In this document: positions 1 through 8,277 of the stretch, one piece after another
How the letters are laid out: each line of letters begins with the position of its first letter
Numbering within the stretch: position 1 is the first letter of the stretch
Assembly (NCBI RefSeq): GCF_005281615.1
Contig: NZ_SZZM01000001.1
Location: 62,272 to 126,271 of the forward strand
Origin: Rhodoligotrophos defluvii
Lineage (GTDB): Bacteria; Pseudomonadota; Alphaproteobacteria; Rhizobiales; Im1
DNA length: 64,000 nucleotides
Direction: 5' to 3'
Translations under genes and position numbers: made by a program
Notes under the pieces: generated by a model
Seen by the model: the letters and a program-made list of their open reading frames with translations, nothing else
The model's database searches: none
Told to the model about the DNA's origin: nothing

Positions 1-453
1 GCGGAGGTGTTCGCCCGGGTCGATCGCGGCGAGCCCATCCTGCTCTATACCTGGAGCCCGTCCTGGATCGTCTACACCATCAAGCCGGGCGAGGACGTGG
101 TTTGGGTGCCAATTCCTTATGATGCCCTGCCGGAGGGCGTGAGCAAGCCGAAGACCCACGAAGTGAAGGACGTTGTCGGCTGTGCGGGCGGGCAGAATCC
201 CTGCCGCATGGCGGTTGGGCCCTGGAACTGGCGCACCCTCGCCAACAAGGAATTCATCGAGGCAAATCCTGCGGTGAAGAAGTTCAGCGAGCTGGCGAAA
301 TGGCCGCTGTCGACCTGGAGCGAATGGGAAGGGGCTCTCGGCAAGGGCGCCAAGACCAATGCCGACATGAAGAGGATCGCCGACGAGTGGATCAGCAAGA
401 ACCAAGCGGAGTTCGACAGCTGGATCCAGCAGGCAGTGGCAGCCGCGAAGTAA
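1..453 (+). CDS. proX: Glycine betaine/proline ABC transporter substrate-binding protein, C-terminal part (ProX-like)
   Basis: This is the last 150 codons of a gene that begins before the window; the reading frame is open from base 1. The segment resembles the second lobe of ProX/OpuAC-type periplasmic proteins that deliver glycine betaine or related quaternary amines to an ABC importer. An aromatic-rich stretch, YTWSPSWIVYTI, matches the ProX region where tryptophans box the ligand's ammonium group. A Cys pair further on (VVGCAGGQNPCRM) could form a disulfide. The C-terminal helix ends about where ProX proteins end. The permease and ATPase are not downstream, so they should lie upstream. A strong terminator follows the stop. 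The family is fairly sure; the ligand is not proven. Confidence 0.8.
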   Translation, partial: AEVFARVDRGEPILLYTWSPSWIVYTIKPGEDVVWVPIPYDALPEGVSKPKTHEVKDVVGCAGGQNPCRMAVGPWNWRTLANKEFIEANPAVKKFSELAKWPLSTWSEWEGALGKGAKTNADMKRIADEWISKNQAEFDSWIQQAVAAAK

Positions 454-474
454 GCGTTGACCGGCTTGCCCAGC

Positions 475-506
475 AAGGCGTGCGGCTTCGGCCGCGCGCC
501 TTTTTT
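475..506 (+). terminator. Rho-independent terminator after proX
   Basis: A 12-bp stem (AAGGCGTGCGGC pairing with GCCGCGCGCCTT, one G-T pair) is closed by a TTCG tetraloop and followed directly by six T residues. It lies 22 bases after the proX stop and just before the converging stop of the diguanylate cyclase gene, so it probably ends the proX transcript. Confidence 0.9.
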
Positions 507-507
507 A

Positions 508-1686
508 CTATGCGGCGGGCCCCAACGCCGCTTTGCCTGCCAGCAGGCTGCGGTTACGGCCCGAACGCTTGGCCCCGTAGAGCGCGCCATCGGCGGCGCG
601 GAGCAGACGGTCGAGCTCGATCGGCCCGTCCTCGACCGCGGCAACGCCCACGCTGATCGTGGCATTGATCGGCTGTCCCGCCACGGTATTCGCGGCAAAC
701 TGGAAGGCTTCACGCAGGCGCTCCGCCGCGGCCACCGCCTGCGTGGCTGTGGTATCGGGCAGCAGACAGACGAATTCCTCGCCGCCTATGCGGAACACCC
801 TGTCCTGGGCGCGCAGGGTTTGTTCGGCCGTTCGCGCCGCGATGGCTATCACCTTGTCGCCGATCGCGTGGCCGAACTGGTCGTTTATCGCCTTGAAGCG
901 ATCGATGTCGAAGACCAGCAGCGCGAGGGTCGCTGGGGCAGCTTTCGGCTGGGCTTGCCATTCGGCCAACTGCTCGTCGAAGCCGCGGCGGTTGCGGACC
1001 CCTGTCAAGGGATCAATCAGTGCCATACGGTAGTTTTGCTGGGAAACGCGCTCCCGCGACAGGGCAATCATCAACGCGGCCGCGAGCAGGGCCTGGGCGA
1101 TCACGCTGAGATTATAGGTGACCACTGACCACACCTCGGTTTGGGCAGCACCCAGCGGCGCCGGCAGCATCGGTGCGAGCGCAAGGCGGGTGACCGTCAG
1201 GCCGCAGAACAGCGCAAACAGCCAGAACAGCATGTTTGCGGAAGGCAGCCGCTCCTCGCGGTTGCGCCAGAATTCCCAGGCGATCAGACCGTTGAACGCG
1301 GCAACGATGGCCAGCCGGACATAGGTGCTCACCACCGGCAGGTCGAAAGGCTCGAACACGGCGGCGGAGAGCACGAGCCAGATCAGCGTTGGCCAGACGC
1401 TGTGGATGAGGATCGGCGGCCGTTCGCAAAGCACCCGAGCGGCCTGCCAGGCGGCGCCATAGGCAAGCAGGATGAACCATGCGCCGAGCCGCAGATTCCA
1501 CAAGCCGGGAAAGATGGGCGGATTGACCAGGAATGCGGCACCGACCACCCCGAGCAGGAAGGGGAGGCTGAACCAGAGGAACTTCCTGGAGCTGCGTTCC
1601 CTCCACCAGAAGCCAAGCAGCAGTATCCCGATCAGCCCGAGCAGGGCTGCGGTGTAGGCGATCAATGTCGATACGTCGATGCTCAC
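508..1686 (-). CDS. 7-TM membrane diguanylate cyclase (GGDEF domain)
   Basis: Predicted to make cyclic di-GMP from two GTP at the inner membrane. Seven hydrophobic segments fill roughly the first 230 residues. A C-terminal GGDEF domain follows, opening with DPLTGVRNRRGF, with the active site GGEEF and an RxxD inhibitory site (RAQD) five residues before it, so product inhibition is expected. There is no EAL domain. The start chosen is GTG at 1686 (VSIDVSTLIAY), which has GAGGG six bases upstream and leads directly into the first membrane helix. The open frame runs up to 1923, but that extension is low-complexity and basic. The sensed signal is unknown. It converges on proX and is divergent from the receptor gene. 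Confidence 0.9.
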   Translation of the reverse strand: MSIDVSTLIAYTAALLGLIGILLLGFWWRERSSRKFLWFSLPFLLGVVGAAFLVNPPIFPGLWNLRLGAWFILLAYGAAWQAARVLCERPPILIHSVWPTLIWLVLSAAVFEPFDLPVVSTYVRLAIVAAFNGLIAWEFWRNREERLPSANMLFWLFALFCGLTVTRLALAPMLPAPLGAAQTEVWSVVTYNLSVIAQALLAAALMIALSRERVSQQNYRMALIDPLTGVRNRRGFDEQLAEWQAQPKAAPATLALLVFDIDRFKAINDQFGHAIGDKVIAIAARTAEQTLRAQDRVFRIGGEEFVCLLPDTTATQAVAAAERLREAFQFAANTVAGQPINATISVGVAAVEDGPIELDRLLRAADGALYGAKRSGRNRSLLAGKAALGPAA

Positions 1687-2056
1687 AGGAACCCTCGCAC
1701 CAACTCCCGGGCGCAGACAGACGCTGCCGCCAAGCGCATGTCCCATTCGCTGCGCTTGGTTAGCAGAGAAAAGACCTTCTTCTAAGACTGTTTTCCCATC
1801 TATGCTAATCAACGCTACAAAGCGGCGCTTTTTTTCATAAGCCCGAGCCCCGTTGTTCCGATATTGAACCCGCCATCCGCAGCGCGGAATTCCCCCTCCC
1901 CCGGTGCCTGCTATCGCTTGCATTGACAGGATTTAGACGTAGGTTGCCGCCGGCGCTGCACGATCGTGTGGCTTGCCGAATTGCGAGCTAGCCAGGATCC
2001 CACACAGCACGGACCCCGCGAGCGAGACCAGTTTCACCTAGGAAACGGGGGGTCCG

Positions 2057-4303
2057 ATGGATTTCATTCACCGTCGGTTCCAGGCCATTCTGGCCGGAAC
2101 CGCAGCTCTTACCTTGCTCAGCGCAACCGCCTTTGCCCAATCGACGACACCTGTCCATCAGGCGCAGACGGAGGAGAACGGGAACGGCACGGTCGTGAGT
2201 GGCGACGGGACGGTGCTCGATCCGATCCTGGTCACGGCCGGCAGGCCGGGCGCCATGGGCGACACCGTGCTCACGACCACCATTCCGCGCGAGGAGCTCA
2301 CATTCCGGCAGATCGATAACGTGAACGAAATCGGCAAGCTTGCGCCGAACGTCGACTTCAACCAGAGCAACGGCAGCTTCAATATCCGCGGCCTCGATCA
2401 GGGCCGTGTCCTCACGACCATCGACGGGATCCGCCTGCCCTATCTCAGGGATGGCGCCCGCTCGAGCGCGACAGGGGCCAACTATGCCGGCGGCGTCAAT
2501 CTGATCGATACGGACATGCTCTCCGCCATCGACATCGTGAAGGGCGCCGATTCCAGCGTGTTCGGCTCTGGTGCGCTCGGTGGGGTCGTGGCTTTTCGCA
2601 CGCTTGAACCCGAAGATCTGATCGCGCCCGGCAAGGTCTGGGGCGGGCTCACCAAGCTGTCCTTCGACAGCCGCGATGACAGCTTCCATGCGGGCCAGGC
2701 GCTCGCCAGCCGCATCAACAACACCTACGCGCTGGTCCAAGGCAGCTACCGCTTCGGCGAGGAACTGAAGAACCAGGGCAAGGTGGGCGGCACGGGCCCG
2801 ACCCGGACGAAGCCCAATCCAGAGGACTACGAGCTCGGCGCGTTCCTCGGCAAGATCAATCACCATGTGGCAGGTGGTCATGTCTTCGGGCTCACCGGCG
2901 AGATTTTCCGGCGGGATTCGGACGCGAAACTGCTGACCAGCGAGACCGCAGCCTATGACAACTACCGGGCATCGGACGTCGACAGCCGCGATCGCGCATC
3001 GCTGTCCTACACATTCAATGCGGAGCGGCAAAGCCAGTGGGCGGATGCCGCTTACGTGGTGGCCTATTGGCAGCGGCAGGATCTCAACACGATCACCTCG
3101 GCAACGCGCCTGACCCCACCGGCGGGTCCCTACAAGCGCGGCAGCCATCTCGAAAGCGAGATCTATGGCGTGAACGGGAATGTGGTGAAGACCCTCTTCT
3201 TCCAGGGCCAGCCCCATGAGTTTACGGTGGGCGGCGAGCTGTTCGGCAGCACCTACGAGCAGTTCGCTCACGGCAAGGACAATTGCAACCCGTCGATCCC
3301 CACTTGCGCGTTCCTGCACGCAAACCAAGCTGACAGTCCGAGAGTGGTTGGCGCCACGCTCGGCCTGTTCATCGAAGACAAGATCGGTTTCATGGCCGGG
3401 CGGATGCGGTTGATCCCCGGTATTCGCTTCGACTGGTATGAGCAGACGCCGAAGTCCACGCCGGCCTTCGAGGACAACGCGGCCTATATGGGCCTGCCGC
3501 CGGCCAACAGCGACTCTGCCTTTTCCCCCAAGCTGCGGCTTGAGTTCGACGTCAGGCCGGCCGTGACCCTCTATGCGCAGTGGGCGCAAGGCTTCCGCGC
3601 GCCCGACCCGGTGGACCTCTACATGAATTATGGCGGGCTCGGCACCTATCTGCGCAAGGGCAACCCGGACCTCAAGCCGGAGAAGAGCAACGGTTTCGAA
3701 GTGGGTCTGCGGGCCGGCGACCGCGACCTCGGCCTCAAGATCAGCCTGTTCGACAACTACTACAAGGACTTCATCGACACCGAGACCTACCCGTCACCCC
3801 TATTCCCGGTTGGCGGTATCACCGAAGCCATCAACCGCGACCGGGTGCGCATCTACGGGGCGGAGCTGACCTTGCACGGCCGGCACGCCTCCGGCGTTCA
3901 CGGCTGGGCCATGCTCGGCTATGCCAATGGCAAGGACACCAAGAACGACATCTATCTCGACACGATTCCGCCCTTCAAGGCGGTCTTCGGCACCGGCTAT
4001 GATGCGGGCTGGTGGGGAACGGATGCCATCGTGACCATCGCCGGGCCGCGCGACAAGGTGCCGGACGACCTTTCCGAGGCAGCCCAGAAGAAGCTGAAGA
4101 CCGATCCATACGCGACCGTGGACCTCACGGCGTGGTGGAAGCCGCAAGCCGTGGATGGCCTGCTGCTGCAGGCAGGTGTGTTCAACCTGTTCGATCAAAC
4201 TTACGTGGATGCGCTAAACGTGCCGCCTGCCACGTCGCTGTCGCAAGCCTATTTCACCGAGCCTGGGCGCACCTTCAAGCTGACGGGGACGCTGCAGTTC
4301 TAA
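2057..4303 (+). CDS. TonB-dependent outer-membrane receptor, heme/hemoglobin-receptor-like
   Basis: A 748-residue outer-membrane receptor that should import a bound ligand using TonB energy. It has a signal peptide (residues 1 to about 28, ending ATAFAQS), a TonB-box-like ILVTA, a plug domain (RGLDQGRVLTTIDGIR; SVFGSGALGGVVAFRT) and a 22-strand-type barrel ending in Phe (TGTLQF). FRAP and NPDL motifs of heme receptors are present (residues about 515-545). The His normally found between them is absent here, so heme may not be the ligand. AGGAAACGGGGGG precedes the ATG at 2057. No heme-uptake genes adjoin it; the next gene is a metal exporter on the other strand. No Fur or Irr site was recognised in the 130 bases upstream. 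Confidence 0.88.
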   Translation: MDFIHRRFQAILAGTAALTLLSATAFAQSTTPVHQAQTEENGNGTVVSGDGTVLDPILVTAGRPGAMGDTVLTTTIPREELTFRQIDNVNEIGKLAPNVDFNQSNGSFNIRGLDQGRVLTTIDGIRLPYLRDGARSSATGANYAGGVNLIDTDMLSAIDIVKGADSSVFGSGALGGVVAFRTLEPEDLIAPGKVWGGLTKLSFDSRDDSFHAGQALASRINNTYALVQGSYRFGEELKNQGKVGGTGPTRTKPNPEDYELGAFLGKINHHVAGGHVFGLTGEIFRRDSDAKLLTSETAAYDNYRASDVDSRDRASLSYTFNAERQSQWADAAYVVAYWQRQDLNTITSATRLTPPAGPYKRGSHLESEIYGVNGNVVKTLFFQGQPHEFTVGGELFGSTYEQFAHGKDNCNPSIPTCAFLHANQADSPRVVGATLGLFIEDKIGFMAGRMRLIPGIRFDWYEQTPKSTPAFEDNAAYMGLPPANSDSAFSPKLRLEFDVRPAVTLYAQWAQGFRAPDPVDLYMNYGGLGTYLRKGNPDLKPEKSNGFEVGLRAGDRDLGLKISLFDNYYKDFIDTETYPSPLFPVGGITEAINRDRVRIYGAELTLHGRHASGVHGWAMLGYANGKDTKNDIYLDTIPPFKAVFGTGYDAGWWGTDAIVTIAGPRDKVPDDLSEAAQKKLKTDPYATVDLTAWWKPQAVDGLLLQAGVFNLFDQTYVDALNVPPATSLSQAYFTEPGRTFKLTGTLQF

Positions 4304-4980
4304 TCCTGCAGCTCGGTTTTCAACCGGCCGGATCCCGCGCTAGCGGGGTGCGCCCTCCCTGGTTGCTGGCGCAGCTCGCGCGTGGCCTGTCTGACGATTT
4401 GCCAGCCGCCGCTCACCCCAAGGGCGGCCATGATGGTTGCAACCGTCAGGTCGGGCCAGGCGCTGCCGGTGCCGAACACGCCGGCAGCTGCGGCCATCAC
4501 CGCGATGTTGCCGATGGCGTCGTTGCGCGAGCAGATCCACACCGACCGCATGTTCGCGTCGCCACTGCGGAAGCGGTAGAGCATGACGGCGACAGCGACA
4601 TTCGCCAGGAGCGCCAGGCCGCCGATGATGCCCATGGTCTCCGGCTTGGGCAGCGTGCCGGCATAGGCGTGCCAGGCCGTCGACAACAGGACAGCTACGC
4701 TTAAGAGCCCGAGCGACCAGCCCTTCAACAGGGCGGCCCGGGCCCGCCAGCTGAGCGCGAGACCCGCCACGCCCAGGCTGATCGCGTAATTGGCGGCGTC
4801 GCCGAAGAAGTCGATGGCGTCCGCAAGCAGCGAGGCCGAGCCGGAGGCAGCGCCAGCGACGATCTCTGTCAGAAACATGCCGGCGTTGACCGCGAGGGCG
4901 ATCCACAACGCACGCCGCCACGCGGGGCTGTTAAGCTCCGTAGCCGATGAACAGCTTTCACTCTCGCAGCAGCCGGTCAT
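4300..4980 (-). CDS. Cation diffusion facilitator family metal exporter
   Basis: A 226-residue inner-membrane protein with about six hydrophobic helices, expected to exchange a divalent metal for protons and export it. The N-terminus carries a Cys cluster (CCESESC), a probable metal-capture site. Helix 2 has D-x3-D (DFFGD). Helix 5 reads CSRND, so the His of the usual H-x3-D pair appears to be Cys. The C-terminal cytoplasmic domain found in larger CDF proteins is essentially missing. It is transcribed divergently from a MerR regulator whose operator lies in its promoter, and its 3' end overlaps the receptor stop by four bases. Zn, Cd, Co or Pb are the likely substrates. Confidence 0.87.
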   Translation of the reverse strand: MTGCCESESCSSATELNSPAWRRALWIALAVNAGMFLTEIVAGAASGSASLLADAIDFFGDAANYAISLGVAGLALSWRARAALLKGWSLGLLSVAVLLSTAWHAYAGTLPKPETMGIIGGLALLANVAVAVMLYRFRSGDANMRSVWICSRNDAIGNIAVMAAAAGVFGTGSAWPDLTVATIMAALGVSGGWQIVRQATRELRQQPGRAHPASAGSGRLKTELQD

Positions 4981-5012
4981 TTGGCAACCTCGTCAATCCA
5001 AGTCACCTCCCC

Positions 5013-5043
5013 TATATGGACCCTGTAGTCACTAGAGGGTCAA
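5013..5043 (-). promoter_or_regulatory. MerR-type promoter/operator of the CDF exporter
   Basis: On the minus strand TTGACC (-35, 5038-5043) and CATATA (-10, 5013-5018) are separated by exactly 19 bases, the long spacer typical of MerR-activated promoters. The spacer contains the dyad GACCCT...AGGGTC (5019-5041). The exporter ATG lies 33 bases beyond the -10. The regulator's own ATG is only three bases from the -35 on the other side, so binding should also affect the regulator's translation or transcription. Confidence 0.85.
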
Positions 5044-5045
5044 GG

Positions 5046-5459
5046 ATGACGGGACTGGCAATCGGGCAGCTGGCAAAAGCGGCAGACACGAAGGTCGAGA
5101 CCATTCGCTATTACGAGCAAATCGGGTTATTGCCGGCACCCGCGCGCACGGAGAGCAATTACCGGTCTTACAGCGAGAGCGACGTGGCACGGCTGAGCTT
5201 CATTCGTCGTGCTCGCGGACTTGGGTTCTCGCTCGAGCAAGTCCGGGAGCTGCTGGCGCTTGCCAAGGACTCCGACCGCTCGTGCGAGGCGATAGACGCT
5301 CTTGCCCGCGGGCATCTTGCGGCGGTCGAACGCAAGATTGCCGACCTTCAGGCGCTGCGCGGTGAGCTGGCGGAACTCATCGCCTCCTGCAGCCGCGGCA
5401 CGGTTGCTCACTGCCGCATTATAGAGGTGCTCGGGCCGGATCGACGTTCAGCCGACTGA
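5046..5459 (+). CDS. MerR family metal-responsive regulator (CadR/ZntR/PbrR type)
   Basis: A 137-residue regulator with the MerR winged helix-turn-helix (IGQLAKAADTKVETIRYYEQIGLL) followed by a long dimerisation helix. Metal-site cysteines fit the divalent-metal branch: one at the start of the long helix (DRSCEAIDAL) and two in the C-terminal loop (ASCSRGTVAHCRII). This pattern matches CadR, PbrR and ZntR rather than monovalent-metal CueR, which uses C-x7-C with a Ser in place of the first Cys. ATG at 5046 has AGGGTCAAGG before it; the longer upstream frame would run through the operator. It is divergent from, and should activate, the CDF exporter on Zn, Cd, Co or Pb exposure. Confidence 0.88.
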   Translation: MTGLAIGQLAKAADTKVETIRYYEQIGLLPAPARTESNYRSYSESDVARLSFIRRARGLGFSLEQVRELLALAKDSDRSCEAIDALARGHLAAVERKIADLQALRGELAELIASCSRGTVAHCRIIEVLGPDRRSAD

Positions 5460-5508
5460 GACCCGGGCGGACCTACGATTCTGGCGGCACGCATGCTTCG
5501 GCCGAAGT

Positions 5509-5667
5509 CTAGCGCTTACCGCGATGGGGATCCTGGCCGGCCGCCTGGCTGCTCTTCTTCGGCCGCTCGGCTTCCTTGGCCCGCTCGCCGCCGCGATTGC
5601 CGCCGTGTCGGCCGCTTGAGGTATCCTGCTCGCGTGGTGCGCTTTTGCCTTTGTGAACCTTCGCCAT
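5509..5667 (-). CDS. Small basic glycine-rich protein, 52 residues
   Basis: A 52-codon frame starts at an ATG preceded by GGAGGTCGCA, a strong ribosome site. The product is highly polar: it begins MAKVHKGKSAPRE, continues with Gly/Arg/His-rich sequence (SSGRHGGNRGGERAKEAE) and ends DPHRGKR. It has no membrane segment or Cys and is probably disordered and nucleic-acid-binding. It follows the topoisomerase gene on the same strand after 65 bases. I do not recognise a named family. The good ribosome site, clean stop and amino-acid composition support a real gene rather than chance. Confidence 0.6.
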   Translation of the reverse strand: MAKVHKGKSAPREQDTSSGRHGGNRGGERAKEAERPKKSSQAAGQDPHRGKR

Positions 5668-5732
5668 TGCGACCTCCATCTGCGATCACGGCAACACAAC
5701 CCGTCAGCATGCCAAACGTTCACCTTTGACGT

Positions 5733-6782
5733 TCACGTCTCCCGCTGGAGGGTGTGCCCTGCGACGATGCGTGCCAACAGCTCAAAGCTGGCTGCAGTCC
5801 CGCTGCGTTGCGGCTTCTTGCGAACCCGTGCCAACCGGCCGTCCTCAAAGGCCTCGACGATCGCCACATGCACATAGCTCTTGCGGCAGATGGCTGGCGT
5901 GTTGGCCAGATCCTCCGCGACCTCGGCGATGGCCTTGCGCGCCTGAGAGCGACGGGCGCGCGCGGAGGTCGCCGGCTCCATCTCCATCAGGCTTTCCAGC
6001 GCCTCGACCGAGGCGACCAGCGTGCGGAAGTCCTTGAGGGAGATGGACTTGCCGGAGATCCGCTTGAGATAGGCGTTCACATCCTCGGCGCGCACTACGT
6101 GCACGTCGCCGTGCGCGTCCACATACTGGAACAGGCGCCGGCCGGGTATCTCGCGCAGGCGCTCCAGCGCCCTGGCCAGCCTGGGAGAGATGACTTCCTT
6201 CTCGACGCGCTTGCCGCCCTTGCCCTTGAAGGTCAGTGCAATGCGGTCGCCAACGATCCGCGCGTTTGCCTTGAGCAGGGTGGTTGCGCCGCGGGTGCCG
6301 TGCTCGCGCGCATAGCTTTCGCTGCCCGGGCGAATGGCGGTGAGCGCGGTGAGCTCGACCACTGCGCTGGCGCAAAAGGCGAGATCCGGCCGTTTGGTGC
6401 AGAGCGCGCGCCCGACCCGCCGCCGGATCACCGGCAAGGTTTTGGCGAGGGTTACCAGGCGCCGCGCCTTGAGAACCTCGCGCACCTTGTCCCAGTCTGC
6501 GTGGTAACGGTATTGCAGGCGGCCTGCGGCGTCCTCGCCGATGGCCTGCAGATGGGCGCGCGGGTCGGCCGCATAGCGGACGTTGCGGTAGGCCGGCGGA
6601 ACGGCCAGCGACTTCAGTCGGTCGATCACTTCCAGATCGCGGATAAGGTCGCCATCTTTGTTGCGGAAGGCGTAGCCGCGGCCCCGGTTCTCGCGGGTGA
6701 TGGTGAGGGCTTCCGGCCCAACCAGAACAAGACCTGCTTCTTCAGCCAGTTTTTTTGCAAAACGTGTATGCCTGGACGGCAT
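5733..6782 (-). CDS. DNA topoisomerase IB
   Basis: A 349-residue bacterial type IB topoisomerase, which relaxes supercoils through a 3'-phosphotyrosine intermediate. The N-terminal domain includes GRGYAFRNKDGDLI and VPPAYRNVRYAADPRAHLQA. The catalytic domain shows the first catalytic Arg region (LTAIRPGSESY, usually IRVGNExY), a Lys loop (LTFKGKGGK), KDFRT and the nucleophile Tyr in RKSYVHVAIVEAF near residue 315. The usual SYxHP has Val in place of Pro here. The start is ATG at 6782 (MPSRHTRF) with GGGAG upstream; the open frame extends to 6971, but that extension is not topoisomerase-like. These enzymes are common accessory genes in Alphaproteobacteria, often near stress loci. Confidence 0.93.
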   Translation of the reverse strand: MPSRHTRFAKKLAEEAGLVLVGPEALTITRENRGRGYAFRNKDGDLIRDLEVIDRLKSLAVPPAYRNVRYAADPRAHLQAIGEDAAGRLQYRYHADWDKVREVLKARRLVTLAKTLPVIRRRVGRALCTKRPDLAFCASAVVELTALTAIRPGSESYAREHGTRGATTLLKANARIVGDRIALTFKGKGGKRVEKEVISPRLARALERLREIPGRRLFQYVDAHGDVHVVRAEDVNAYLKRISGKSISLKDFRTLVASVEALESLMEMEPATSARARRSQARKAIAEVAEDLANTPAICRKSYVHVAIVEAFEDGRLARVRKKPQRSGTAASFELLARIVAGHTLQRET

Positions 6783-6934
6783 GGGGACTCCCGGTGTGGG
6801 TTGGCTTGTCCACTCAGAGCCTGATGCTCCACCAGGGCTTGAGCTATCGCAAGCTGACCCACAACGCCGCCGGGCTGCGGCTGTTCCACGTTGCACGTTC
6901 GCTGCGGCGAAATTTTCAGCGCAGCCGGACGTAA

Positions 6935-8116
6935 CTACTCCGCCGCCTGGGCAAATCGCTCGGCATGCCACCGGCGCACGCGCGGCAGTACCTCGGATGC
7001 CAAAAGCCTCAGGTTACGCATCTCCGCTTCGTGCGGCAGGCCGGGCCAGCCGCATTTGAAGGTGATGTGCTCCATTTGAGTCTGCTCATAGAGTTCCTGG
7101 ATGCGCCCGATCACCATGTCGGGCGACCCGAAGAACAGGGCGCGGTCGCGCACGAAGTCATAGGTGATTTCCTTGCGCAGCGCCGCCTCGGTGGCCGAAT
7201 CCAGAGTCTCGCCGGGATCGAGATAGATGGCAGGCCCGCGCCAGTTGGCGAAATTGAGGCTGCTCATCAGGGGCGCTTGCGCGATCTTGCGTGCCTCTGC
7301 CTCGCTTTCCGCCACATAGGTATCGCGCACGATGGCGGTCTTGGCACCCAAGGGCAGGTCGACCCCGTGGTATTCGCGGTAGGCTTCCTTGTAGAGGCCC
7401 AAGCGATATTTGAGGGTGGCGACGGAAGGCCGCCACATGATGATGCCCATGTTCTGCTTGGCCGCATAGCGGATCGAGCGGGGCGATTCGCTCACCACCT
7501 GCCAGAGTGGCGGCATGGGCTTCTGCTTCGGTCCAGGGATGAGGGTGAGTTTGGCGAGCTCGCCGGTGACGGGGTCCGTATAGGCGGGATCGTCCACCGA
7601 GTGGGCGCGGTCGGCTTTGAATCCGGGCGTGGGGAATTGATAGATTTCGCCCTTGTAGGAGAACAGCTTGTTGCCCAGCGCCGTCACCACCACGTCGACG
7701 CCTTCCTCGAACACCTTGAAATTCTGTTCCTGGTTGTTCGGGTCGGCGATCGGATTGAGGTTCGTGGTTTCCAGTCCATAGTTGCCGCGCCCGAAACCGA
7801 TCTCCAGCCGCCCGCCCGACAGCTGGTCGAGCATGGCCAGATCCTCCGCGAGGCGGATCGGGTGCCACAGGGTGATGATCGCCGCGCTCAGGCCGATGCG
7901 GATGCGTTTTGTGCGCGCCGCGATGTCGGCCGCCACCATCAGCGGGTTCGGCACCATCTCGCGACCCCAGATGCTGAAGTGATGTTCGGGCAGCCAGAAG
8001 GTGTCGAAGCCCGCTTCTTCCGCGAAGACCGCCACCTCACGCAGCTCGTCCAGCAGTTCGTCATACGGTCTGGACTTGGTGATATCGTGGATATTCTGCG
8101 AAATGCCGAACTTCAT
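6935..8116 (-). CDS. LLM-class flavin-dependent monooxygenase (luciferase-like)
   Basis: A 393-residue TIM-barrel enzyme of the bacterial luciferase-like family, which uses reduced FMN (or F420 in other groups) and oxygen to attack a small substrate. Family landmarks are WLPEHHFS near residue 43, LSAAIITLWHPIRLAEDLAMLDQLSGGRLEIGFGRG and a C-terminal QTQMEHITFKCGWPGLP. It is not a close match to SsuD. The start is ATG at 8116 with AGGAG about nine bases before; the open frame reaches 8176 across the operator. It sits at the edge of a GntR-controlled catabolic locus and has its own operator copy at 8157-8177. Neither the substrate nor the partner flavin reductase is evident. Confidence 0.85.
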   Translation of the reverse strand: MKFGISQNIHDITKSRPYDELLDELREVAVFAEEAGFDTFWLPEHHFSIWGREMVPNPLMVAADIAARTKRIRIGLSAAIITLWHPIRLAEDLAMLDQLSGGRLEIGFGRGNYGLETTNLNPIADPNNQEQNFKVFEEGVDVVVTALGNKLFSYKGEIYQFPTPGFKADRAHSVDDPAYTDPVTGELAKLTLIPGPKQKPMPPLWQVVSESPRSIRYAAKQNMGIIMWRPSVATLKYRLGLYKEAYREYHGVDLPLGAKTAIVRDTYVAESEAEARKIAQAPLMSSLNFANWRGPAIYLDPGETLDSATEAALRKEITYDFVRDRALFFGSPDMVIGRIQELYEQTQMEHITFKCGWPGLPHEAEMRNLRLLASEVLPRVRRWHAERFAQAAE

Positions 8117-8156
8117 GAGCTGTTGCTCCTTGGCTTGGGGCGGCGTTCCGAACCGA

Positions 8157-8177
8157 TTTGGTATACCGTATGACAAA
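8157..8177. promoter_or_regulatory. Putative GntR operator, copy 1 (LLM monooxygenase promoter)
   Basis: The site starts TTTGGTATACCGTATGAC and ends AAA. It is an imperfect palindrome of the form TTTGnnATAC-n-GTATnnCAAA. Its first 17 bases are identical to the site at 12042. It lies 41 bases upstream of the monooxygenase ATG. The four related sites all sit in front of or inside units of the same locus, which encodes a GntR/FCD regulator. Confidence 0.65.
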
Positions 8178-8277
8178 AATGGCTTGGAGACAAGTGCTCC
8201 AACGTCCCGCCCCGCCTCGAAACGAGAGATAGCAGGACAGCCGTGACGGGTATTAGGTAGCCCGGCTCTTTCGTCTG

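Noticed and set aside
1687-1923. N-terminal extension of the diguanylate cyclase to 1923
   Set aside because: The 79 extra residues are basic and low-complexity, and no ribosome site precedes 1923. GTG 1686 has one and starts just before the first membrane helix.
6935-8116. Assignment of the LLM enzyme as alkanesulfonate monooxygenase SsuD
   Set aside because: It lies about 10 kb from the sulfonate-type importer in another transcription unit, and no SsuE-like reductase is present. Sequence landmarks are only those of the broad LLM family.
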